Part shown: piece after piece, positions 1-8,000 of the stretch
Numbering within the stretch: position 1 is the first letter of the stretch
Layout: every line of letters starts with the position of its first letter
NCBI RefSeq assembly: GCF_014204945.1
Contig: NZ_JACHMN010000002.1
Coordinates: forward strand, 620,001-684,000
Length of the DNA: 64,000 nt
DNA from: Allocatelliglobosispora scoriae
Lineage (GTDB): Bacteria; Actinomycetota; Actinomycetes; Mycobacteriales; Micromonosporaceae
Direction of reading: 5' to 3'
Notes under the pieces: model-generated
The model's database searches: none
What the model was told of the DNA's origin: nothing
Seen by the model: the letters and a program-made list of their open reading frames with translations, nothing else
Program-made: the position numbers and the translations under genes

Positions 1-194
1 AGCTGGGCGAGGCCGACGACGACGTAGACGCTCATGTCGGCCTGCATCGGGACCAGCGTGAGCTGGGTGTTGAGAAATGCCGGCCGCAGGCTGGTGAAGA
101 GGGTCACCAGCACGATCAGCAGGACGACCAGCCCGATGCGGGGGTTGGCCCACAGCGGTAGTCGCCGCTGGCCGGTGTCGGTCTCTTCCTTCAC
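1..194 (-). CDS. Sugar ABC transporter permease, N-terminal part (runs off the window)
   Basis: Only the first 64 codons are present; the gene continues past base 1. I place the start at a GTG (194) preceded by a GGAG ribosome-binding site about 4 bases upstream. The translation begins with a short charged cytoplasmic tail, then a hydrophobic helix (roughly residues 20-36, rich in V, L, I), then a stretch ending in VYVVVGLAQL. This layout is typical of RbsC/XylH-type inner-membrane permeases of the carbohydrate ABC family. It lies directly downstream of, and on the same strand as, a lipoprotein sugar-binding gene, which supports the call. Substrate unknown. The family call rests on a short fragment plus context. 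Confidence 0.6.
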   Translation of the reverse strand, partial: MKEETDTGQRRLPLWANPRIGLVVLLIVLVTLFTSLRPAFLNTQLTLVPMQADMSVYVVVGLAQ

Positions 195-262
195 TGCGCT
201 CCGATCCGAGGGGTGGTGCGGAGCCGGGGCGGGCGGGCACCCGCCCCGGCCGTTTGCGGGTG

Positions 263-1306
263 CTACTTGCAGGAGAGGTACTTGCTGTCGAAGTCGGCCT
301 TGAGGGAGTCCGTCTTCGCCTGGCGGTCGTTGTCGTAGGTGTCGGCGTTCGCCTTGGTCACGACGAACGAACCCGAGTCGATGATGACGCCGGGGGTCGT
401 CATCGTGCAGCCCCCGGAGAGCTTCATCAGCGCGTACGCGCCGACGTAGCCCTGGCCGAGCGGGTTCTGCAGGACGGTGGCGGCGACCGAGCCGTCCTTG
501 ACACCGGCGATGATCGTCGGGTCGTCGTCGATCGCGATGACCTTGATCGGCAGCTTCGTCAGCTTGACGCCCTCAGCTGCGGCGACCGCCGGGTTGTATG
601 CGGTGGTGACGATGCCGTTGACCTGGGCACCCTTCGCGGCGAGCAGGTCGGCGACCGCCTTCTGCGCGCTCTGGAGGTCCTTGTCGATGTCGGTGATCGT
701 GTCGAGCAGGACGACCTTGCCGCCGGTCTCGTCGACCGCCTTCTTCACGCCGGCGATGCGGCGCTGGGTGTTGGCGTCGACCTTGTTGCCGGTGAGGTGG
801 ACCAGGTTGCCCTGGCCGCCCATGGCATCGACGGCCGCCTTCGCCGCCTTGTAGGCCGCCTGCTCCACGTCGGTGGAGAGGCAGAAGTCCGCGCTGTTGG
901 TGTCGCCCGCCGGGCAGGAGGCGAGCGAACCGACATGGAAGCCCTGGCGCTTGAGGTTGTCGAACGTGGCGTTGATGTTCTCCGGGGCCACGCCGAAGAT
1001 GCCAAAGGCGTTGTAACCCTGGGCGGCGAGCGACGTGAGCACGTCGTTCTGCTTGGTCTGGTCCCAGCCGGCGGTCTCGTTGAAGGTGACGTCGCCCAGG
1101 CCGAAGGCGCCCTTGGCCTTGTCGCCGGCGCTCTTCCACGGCTGGAAGTAGGGGTGGGCTCCGCCGGGGACGAGAGCCACCTTGACCTTGTCGGCCGACA
1201 GGGTCTTGGCCGACGTGTCGTCGGCCTCCTTCTTGGTGCAGGCGGCGGCCATGGTGACCAGGGCGACCAGAACTACGGTGGAACCCAGCCGAACCATCGA
1301 TCTCAT
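263..1306 (-). CDS. Sugar-type ABC transporter substrate-binding lipoprotein
   Basis: Predicted 347-residue periplasmic-binding protein of the LacI-like sugar-binding class. It begins with a lipoprotein signal whose lipobox ends MAAAC (Cys23), so the mature protein should be lipid-anchored outside the membrane. The body has the two-lobe pattern of the family: an early strand KVALVPGG, DVLTSLAAQGYNAFGIFG in lobe one, and VKVIAIDDDP / GYVGAYALMKL in lobe two. The frame stays open to an ATG at 1363, but the ATG at 1306 has a good GAGAGG site 7 bases upstream and puts the signal peptide at the N terminus, so I chose it. It precedes the permease fragment at 1-194 and probably forms an operon with it. 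A 12-bp palindrome lies 39 bases upstream of the start. The ligand is not evident. Confidence 0.85.
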   Translation of the reverse strand: MRSMVRLGSTVVLVALVTMAAACTKKEADDTSAKTLSADKVKVALVPGGAHPYFQPWKSAGDKAKGAFGLGDVTFNETAGWDQTKQNDVLTSLAAQGYNAFGIFGVAPENINATFDNLKRQGFHVGSLASCPAGDTNSADFCLSTDVEQAAYKAAKAAVDAMGGQGNLVHLTGNKVDANTQRRIAGVKKAVDETGGKVVLLDTITDIDKDLQSAQKAVADLLAAKGAQVNGIVTTAYNPAVAAAEGVKLTKLPIKVIAIDDDPTIIAGVKDGSVAATVLQNPLGQGYVGAYALMKLSGGCTMTTPGVIIDSGSFVVTKANADTYDNDRQAKTDSLKADFDSKYLSCK

Positions 1307-1344
1307 AGTGATGCCTCTCGGGACGGCTCCCTGAGGGAGGGAAG

Positions 1345-1356
1345 ATCCTATAGGAT
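1345..1356. promoter_or_regulatory. Palindromic operator candidate ATCCTATAGGAT
   Basis: Perfect 12-bp palindrome 39 bases upstream of the start of the sugar-binding lipoprotein gene. It is strikingly AT-rich against its surroundings. The identical palindrome occurs at 30853-30864, upstream of a secreted glycosidase gene. The two sites share 15 bases (AATATCCTATAGGAT) when one is read on the opposite strand. Its size and symmetry fit a dimeric repressor such as a GntR-family protein; that regulator class is inference, and no such regulator is encoded in the window. Confidence 0.6.
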
Positions 1357-1497
1357 ATTTCATCGATGATTGCGTACCGAGAGATCTCCGTCAAGCCCCA
1401 AATTTCCAGGATGTAACGGCCAGGTAACGGCTGTCTCCCTTCACTGTGGAGACATCGAGGCGACAACCGTTCGCGACATCCAAGCGGTTGATGTCTG

Positions 1498-3966
1498 GTG
1501 TGGAGAATCGAGAGCGGGCCTTCGGACGCCGAATCGGCGGCGGACCTGGTGGCACTGCTCAATGAGATCCGGACCGGGGCGGGGCTGAGCTTTCGGGACG
1601 TCGCACGGCGAGCCCGGCAGGCCGGCTACCCGCTTCCGGCGACCACCGTCTGGGACATGCTCTCCAAGCCGTCGCTGCCGAGAGTGGAGGTCATGCGGGC
1701 GTTCCTCGCCGCCTGCGGAGCCACGCAGGCGCAGGCCGAGGAGTGGCTGGCGGCCCGGGCACGGCTGTCCAGGGCACCGCAGCCGGTCTCGGCGACACCG
1801 GTCCAGCCCCGGCAGCTGCCCTGGAACGTCGACGGGTTCGTGGGCCGCGCCGGCGAATGCGCCCAGCTGGACAGCCTGAGCGAGCAGCGCCGCCTGGTGG
1901 TGGTCACGGGCCCGCCGGGGGTCGGGAAGACGGCGCTGGCGCTGCACTGGGCGCACCGGGCCCAGGAACGGTATCCCGACGGCCAGCTCTACCTCGACCT
2001 GAACGGTTACGGTGAGCGGCGGCGTACCCGGCCGACGCAGGCCCTGCGGCGGCTGCTCGTCGGCCTCGGAGTCCCGGTGGGTCAGGTCCCGCCGGACGTC
2101 GAGCACGCCTCGTCGGCTCTGCGCTCGCTGCTCGCCGGCCGACGTGTCCTCCTTCTGCTGGACAACGCGGCCGCCGCCGATCAGGTCCGGCCGCTGCTTC
2201 CAGGCACGTCCGACTGCCTCGTCCTCGTCACCGCCCGGACCGCGCTGACCGGCCTGGTCGCGGCCGAGGGCGCCGCCGTGCTTCCCGTGCCGCCGCTCGC
2301 CGACGGCGATGCCCGCGAACTGCTGGACTCCATTCTCGGCGGGCTCGAGCCGGCCCAGGCGACCCGGCTGGCCGAGGCCTGCGGGCGCCTGCCGCTGGCG
2401 CTGCGCATCGCCGCCGCGACGCTGGCCCGCTCCTCGGGGGCGTCGCTGATCGAGCGCCTCGACCGGTTGACCGGGCACGATCGGCTCCGCCAACTGCGCA
2501 CGCACGGTGACGACCGCTCCGCCGTGGCGGTCGCCTTCGACTCGTCCTACCAATCGCTGCCCGAGTCGGCGCGCGCCGTGTTCCGGCTCCTCGGTTGTCT
2601 GCCAAGCAGTTCGGCAGGGGTGGACGAAGTGGCTGCCGCGCTCGCCGTCGACCGGGTCGCGGCGGCCGACGCCCTCGACATCTTGATCGAGGAGAACCTG
2701 GCCGCCGACCGCGACGGGCGGTTCGGGCTGCATGATCTGCTCCGCGTCTACGCCCGCGACCTCGGCCGCGACGCCGACGCGCTGCGCCGGGCGTACACCT
2801 GGCATCTGGAGCGGGTGAGCGCCGTGGCCGACCTACTCGACCCGCAGGGTGCGAGCCCGTCGGACGGCGAGCGGGAGATCTTCTCGTCGCTGGAGACGGC
2901 CCTGGCCTGGCTCGACAGCCAGGCGCTCAACCTCGAGGCGATGGTGCTGGAGGCCGAGGAGCTCGACCTCGCCCCTTTCGCATGGCAGCTCGCCGACGCA
3001 CTGCGGATCTACCAGCTGTCCGCTCGGACTGCCCTGGCCTGGCCCGAGATCGGCGCCGCCGCGCTGAAGGCAGCCCGGGGCCACGGCGACGTGCGCGCGG
3101 AGGCTGCCGCACGGCTGGTGCTGGGCAACGACTCCGATCTGCAGGGGCGTACCCGCGAAGGACTTGAACACTTCCTGGAGGCGCTGCGCCTCGCCGAAGC
3201 GGCGTCCTGGCGCGAGGGGCAACGCGCGGCGCTGGACCGGGCCGGCGTCATGTACTCGCGCCTCGGGGAGCTCGATCTGGCCGGGGAGTATCTGAGCCGA
3301 GCCGTGGACCTGGCCCGGGAGATGGGCCTGCCGGGCACCGAGGCGGTCCGGCGCAACAACCTCGCCACGGTGCGGATCGGGCAGGGCCGACTCGACGACG
3401 CGTTCCAGCTCCTGGAGGAGGCGTTGCGCCTGCATCGGCTCGTCGATTCGCGCCGCGGACAGGCGGCCGTGCTGATCAACCTGGCGATCGTGCGCAGTCA
3501 GCGAGGCGAGGCAGAAGCCGCGCTCGCCGACAGCGCGCTGGCCTGGCGGATCTTCGACGAGATCGGCAACCCACTCGGCGCGCTGGCGGCCATGAAGACC
3601 GCCGCCGACATCCACAATGGAGCCGGGAATCATCAGACCGGCCTGCCGCTCGCGCTGATCGCGCTGGCGTCGGCCCGCCGAGCCGGGAGCCTGCAGTGGG
3701 AGGCGAGCTGCGTCATCGGGCTGGCCCAGGCGCGACTGCGTCTGGGCCGATACCGCCTGGCCCGGCTGCTGTTCCACCGGGGGCTGCGGCTGGCCCGCCG
3801 AATCAACCTCCGCCGGGCCGAGATCGAGGCGCTCACCGGGCTGGCCGATGCCGCGACACGATTGGGTCTCGCCGTCGACGCTCGGACCTACGCGAGCCAC
3901 GCCTCGCGGCTGGCGCGGCACGGCGGCTTCGAACCGCCCGGCCCGAAGCCCAGGGGCCGGGCATAG
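1498..3966 (+). CDS. XRE-type HTH / NB-ARC ATPase / TPR regulator (STAND family)
   Basis: 822-residue regulator. Residues about 15-75 form a helix-turn-helix like those of actinobacterial XRE proteins (LNEIRTGAGLSFRDVARRA). After a proline-rich linker comes an NB-ARC-type P-loop ATPase, with Walker A GPPGVGKT at 138-145 and a Walker B-like strand ending LLLLDN near 215-222. The C-terminal 300 residues are helical repeats of TPR type (for example LGELDLAGEYLSRAVDLAREMG). STAND proteins of this build act as ATP-dependent switches that oligomerise on sensing a partner. Unlike AfsR it has an XRE rather than a SARP DNA-binding head. The start is a GTG with no obvious ribosome-binding site, so the N terminus is uncertain by a few codons. 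The target genes are unknown; the flanking genes are transcribed away from it or convergently. Confidence 0.85.
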   Translation: MWRIESGPSDAESAADLVALLNEIRTGAGLSFRDVARRARQAGYPLPATTVWDMLSKPSLPRVEVMRAFLAACGATQAQAEEWLAARARLSRAPQPVSATPVQPRQLPWNVDGFVGRAGECAQLDSLSEQRRLVVVTGPPGVGKTALALHWAHRAQERYPDGQLYLDLNGYGERRRTRPTQALRRLLVGLGVPVGQVPPDVEHASSALRSLLAGRRVLLLLDNAAAADQVRPLLPGTSDCLVLVTARTALTGLVAAEGAAVLPVPPLADGDARELLDSILGGLEPAQATRLAEACGRLPLALRIAAATLARSSGASLIERLDRLTGHDRLRQLRTHGDDRSAVAVAFDSSYQSLPESARAVFRLLGCLPSSSAGVDEVAAALAVDRVAAADALDILIEENLAADRDGRFGLHDLLRVYARDLGRDADALRRAYTWHLERVSAVADLLDPQGASPSDGEREIFSSLETALAWLDSQALNLEAMVLEAEELDLAPFAWQLADALRIYQLSARTALAWPEIGAAALKAARGHGDVRAEAAARLVLGNDSDLQGRTREGLEHFLEALRLAEAASWREGQRAALDRAGVMYSRLGELDLAGEYLSRAVDLAREMGLPGTEAVRRNNLATVRIGQGRLDDAFQLLEEALRLHRLVDSRRGQAAVLINLAIVRSQRGEAEAALADSALAWRIFDEIGNPLGALAAMKTAADIHNGAGNHQTGLPLALIALASARRAGSLQWEASCVIGLAQARLRLGRYRLARLLFHRGLRLARRINLRRAEIEALTGLADAATRLGLAVDARTYASHASRLARHGGFEPPGPKPRGRA

Positions 3967-3982
3967 CCGGTCCCTGGGCTTC
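3945..3982. terminator. Bidirectional terminator hairpin overlapping a stop codon
   Basis: Arms 3945-3955 and 3972-3982 are perfectly complementary (11 bp). The stem continues inward through a G-T wobble and four more pairs to a six-base loop that contains the TAG of the STAND regulator. It separates convergent genes and can serve both. The absence of a T-run is usual for high-GC actinomycetes. Confidence 0.7.
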
Positions 3983-4071
3983 AGCGGCGCACGGTGCTAT
4001 CGGTAGAACCGCGCCGTGCGCCATCCGGTACGGGTGCTGGAATTGTGGAGGCAACCGAAACGCGTGACCGG

Positions 4072-4995
4072 TCAGAACGAGAGCCCGGGCCCGCACCAGC
4101 CGTCGCGGTTGTTGAGTTCGTTGACGAGGCAGCCCTTGAAGACCGTGCCGGACGGCGTCCGGTCCAGCATCGGCGTCCAGACCATGTTCCCTGGCGACAC
4201 CTGCTGGTTGCGGTAGTAGATCGACCCGCCGGAGGGGTACGCCCGGATCTCGGCCCACCTCGGCAGCTGCCACACCGAGCTCAGCGTCATCTTGGTCCAG
4301 ACCGACAGGCACCGGTAGCCCGACGTGTGCACCGTGATGCGCGTACCGTCCGAGCCGGTGGTGTCGGAGACCGTCGTCGCGTCCAGGTCACAGCCCATCT
4401 GGTCGGGCCACAGGCCGGTGCAGCTCCAGCCGTGGCAGCCGGACTCGGTGAAGAACTGCGCCGCGGTGTGGTTGCAGTTCCAGATCTGACCCTGCTGCGG
4501 GGCTGCGAAGTTGGAGTTCGGCACGTCTACGCACCACTTCCGGTCGCTGTGGGTGGCCAGCTCGAAGCCGCCGTCACGCCAGATGGGGAACCACCGCTGC
4601 GAGGCGGATCCGTCGCAGTTGCGGACCTTCAACTGGTTGCCGTAGCCGGGATCGCCGTCGAAGTCCAGGCACAGGCTCTGGTCGTATCCGGCGTGGTAGT
4701 AGAACCCGCCTTCGGACGCCGCCTGCATGGCCCAGATCTGGTTGGTGTGCGCCAGCGCCGGGCCGAGCTGGACTCCCCAGCCATCGCCCCTGTACTGGTC
4801 GACCTCGAAGACCAGGCGGCGGGAGTTGAGGTTGATGTTCTCGGTGCCGGCGAAGATCGAAGCCCTTCGCCAGGACGTGGGGATGCCGGTGTCCCAGCCG
4901 GGATCGGCGTGGGCGGCCGGTGCGACCACCGCCAGTCCGGTGAGGGCGAGCACGATGGCGCCGAGCAGGGCTGCGGCACGCTTGAGCAGAGACAT
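4072..4995 (-). CDS. Secreted ricin-type lectin / DUF2690-like protein
   Basis: 307-residue secreted protein. A Sec signal peptide spans residues 1-31 (ending AHA-DP). Residues about 35-180 look like a ricin-type beta-trefoil: NQIWAMQA, QSLCLDFDGD, NQLKVRNCDGSASQRWFPI and KWCVDV give repeated cysteine and Q-x-W-type motifs. The C-terminal part, from CHGWSCTGLWPDQMGC with a later GYRCLSVW, resembles the DUF2690 domain found at the ends of actinobacterial secreted proteins. The ATG at 4995 follows AAGGAG whose AAGGA overlaps the TAA of the upstream 1545-residue secreted-enzyme gene. The two are therefore almost certainly co-transcribed and translationally coupled. A likely role is carbohydrate binding at the cell surface or in the medium, perhaps with its operon partner. 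Domain calls are from motif reading only. Confidence 0.75.
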   Translation of the reverse strand: MSLLKRAAALLGAIVLALTGLAVVAPAAHADPGWDTGIPTSWRRASIFAGTENINLNSRRLVFEVDQYRGDGWGVQLGPALAHTNQIWAMQAASEGGFYYHAGYDQSLCLDFDGDPGYGNQLKVRNCDGSASQRWFPIWRDGGFELATHSDRKWCVDVPNSNFAAPQQGQIWNCNHTAAQFFTESGCHGWSCTGLWPDQMGCDLDATTVSDTTGSDGTRITVHTSGYRCLSVWTKMTLSSVWQLPRWAEIRAYPSGGSIYYRNQQVSPGNMVWTPMLDRTPSGTVFKGCLVNELNNRDGWCGPGLSF

Positions 4996-5003
4996 TCTTC
5001 TCC

Positions 5004-8000
5004 TTAGGCCGGGCAGATGTAGGTCGACAGCGGTGCCGACCCGTCTGCGACGATGTACGGGATGGTCAGGTACTTGCTGCCGGGATGAACCGGGGGCTGG
5101 CCGGGGATCGCCTGCGGGGTACCCCAGCTCGTGAAGTTGCACCGGCTGCCGGAGACCAGCTGGCTGATCAGCCTTCCTTCGGCGAGGTTCTCCGGACCCG
5201 GGATCATCCGCAGCGAGGTCGAGCTCTCGGAGAACTGTTCGATGCCTTTGGTTTCGTAGAAGTCCCAGGCGCCTCCGAGCCGGCTGGCATAGAACGGGTA
5301 CTCGTCGCACTGGAACTCGGCCTCGGGGTAGTCCTTGCGCGGAACGGGGCAGACGTTGGGCCGGTAGGCGTTGTTGTTCATCCAGCTCTTCGTGATGCCG
5401 TGCAGGGCCTTTTTCTGCGCCCCGGAGGTGTAGTTCAGTTCGACCCAAGCGGGATTGCGTTGCAGCGCGAAGTCGTCGTTTTCGGCCGCGCCCCTGGCGT
5501 CGTTCGTCGTCGGCACCAGGATCGCGTCGGTCATGCAGGGATCGCCGACGACGCCGCCCCGGAACGTGTAGTCCAGGCAGAGCTGAGCGATGACCGCAGC
5601 CTGTGGAGCTGTGAGCGTGGTCCACTGCGGCATATCTGTCCGGGATTGCGCATAAGCCTCGATGTGGGCCTGGATCTGGGACGCCGTGCTGTGCCCGCGC
5701 AGCTGCGTGTTCACCAGGTCGGCCAGCTCGACGTGGCCCGGGACAGTGGGGTGGAAGCTCGCCTTGCAGGGAACCTCGATGCCGCCGTTGAAGCAGCCCG
5801 GGATGACGGGGTAGGTCCAGGGCGCGGGAACGGGCAGCGTCGCTGGGCCGCAGGGCCACCGGTTGACACCGTCACGCCAGCGCTGGGTGGTGTTGACATA
5901 GCTGATCTTCGCGATGCCCTCGGCCTTCACCTCCCGCACCGCCTTCCCGATCGCGATGGTGAGCAGGTCGGCGAAGGTGTTGAGGAAGTTCAGCTTGTCG
6001 GGTGTGAGGAGCGCGCACGTGTTGATGGTGGCGAAGTCCTCGAACAGCTGCGGATAGGCCAGGACGACGATCGTCGCGTTCGGCGCCTTGGCATGGATCG
6101 CGTGGTAGGCCGCCTTCAGATGGGTACCGAGCTGCTCGCGGATGAGGGCCTTCTCGTAGACCTTCATCGGGTCCGGATCGACGACACCGTTGCCGCGGGT
6201 CAGGTGGTAGGCGTCGTCGAAGCAGAGCTGCAGCGACAGGGCGCAGCCGCGGATCACCTCGGTGAATCGGGCGTCGTTGCCGCCGACGCTCAACGTGACC
6301 AGGGTCGTGTCTACATCCAGGTAGCCCTGCTCGACCTGCGGCAGCTCGCCGTTGTAGAGGAACCTGCGCTCGTCGGTGCCGGCGGGCATCCCCCAGTCGG
6401 TGTGACCCGCCGCGTCGCCGGGCGAGGGCGGACTGTTGTAGGCGGTCCGCGTGATGTTGGTGGTCTTCGCCCCCGAGCAGGCGATGAAGGCGAAGTTGGC
6501 ATTGCCCGCTGCGGCCTCCTGCTCGATGGTGGTGCTGTGGCCGGGCACCTTGACCTGCGACGGGTAGGCGTCGCGCTGCGCGCGATGGCAGGTGTTCGAT
6601 TCGGGGTCGCCCTCGGGGATGTCGGTTCCCGCCCGGTAGGGCGCCAGGCCCTCGCCCGACGAGTACGAGTCGCCCATCGCCACGTAGCTCGCCGACGGCT
6701 GGACCGAGGGGACCAGCGCGACCGCGTCCCAGGCCACGGTGTGGTCGCCGTAGCCGTCGACGGTGTAGGTGCTCAGGCTGACCGCCGGGATGCCGTCGAA
6801 GCGGAAGGTGCCCAGGTCCCACCAGGTGTTGCTGGTGCTGCGCTGCGGGATGACGCGGAAGCGGGTCTGGCCGTTGCCGAGGTCGATGTCGTAGCGGGCC
6901 AGTCGCTCGGTGGCGCCGACGTCGGGCAGTGCCACCTTCACCCGCAGATAGCCGTGGACCGCCTGCGTCGCCCGCCAGGTGCCGGTGACCCGCATGCGCG
7001 GCTCGCCGAAGGGCGGGCTGTAGCCGGCCCCCCGTCCGAACGACGAGTAGAAGTGGCCCTCGAAGCCCGCCCCGAACTGATGGGTGTCGGCTTTGGAGGG
7101 GTAGTTGCCGGCGGCGTCGGCCCCGAAGGTGAACGTGAACGATCCGCCGTCGGTGAACGGCCGCCCGCAGTTGGGGCGTTCGATCGGGGCGTTGGCGGGG
7201 ATGTCGTCGATGACGACGGTGCCCGGCGGCAGACCGTTGACATCGCACCTGGGCGGGTAGGAGGTCCCGTCGTCCTGGTAGGCGTAGCCGGGGTCGAAGC
7301 GCAGCAGTTCGTAGCCGCACGTCTGGACGCAGTCGGCCTTCCACGTCGTCCCCCGGTGGTACCAGCACTTCAGGTCGTACTGGCCGGACGGGTTCTGGTG
7401 CGCGCAGGGGCCCGCCGGCTCGCCCACGACCCCCGGGTCGTCGGGCAGGTAGTGCCCGCCAGGCACGCAGTTGTTGGTGGTGTCGCAGAACTGGTTCACC
7501 GGCGGCTTGACCTGTCGGCGGTTGATCGGACCACCGTCCGGGCCGCCGTTCCACACCGCCGGGCGGAACGCCGCCACCGTCACGCCCGGCGCCTCGGGCA
7601 GCTCGATCGGGTGCCCGGCGAAGCCGAGCACCTTCTCCGGGTAGGGCCAGTCCTGCGGGTGCGCCGCGTCGGCCATCGTGGTGTCCAGGAACGAGCTGCG
7701 GTTCGCGGGGTAGTTCGGGTTCGCGGGGTTGTTCAGCCAGCCCACCCCCCACGCGGAGCCGTCGCCCTGGTCGGCGTGGAATCCCGAGTTGTACGCCCAG
7801 ATGGCGAAGAACCAGTTCTCCAGGTACTTCGGATCGCCGTTGTTCACGGTGAGCCCGGCACCCCGGGTCTGGTTCCACTTCTGCTGCAGCAGCTGCAGCC
7901 CGGCGGCCACGTTCGTGGCGAAGTCCAGCGCCACGGCCCGCTGCTTGTCGTAGGGCAGCGCCGTCTCGCCCGGCCGCTCCCGGCCGGCCAGCCGCATTCC

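Noticed and set aside
254-1369. Long plus-strand frame opposite the sugar-binding protein gene
   Set aside because: Antisense shadow; the minus-strand frame has a lipobox, ribosome-binding site and family motifs.
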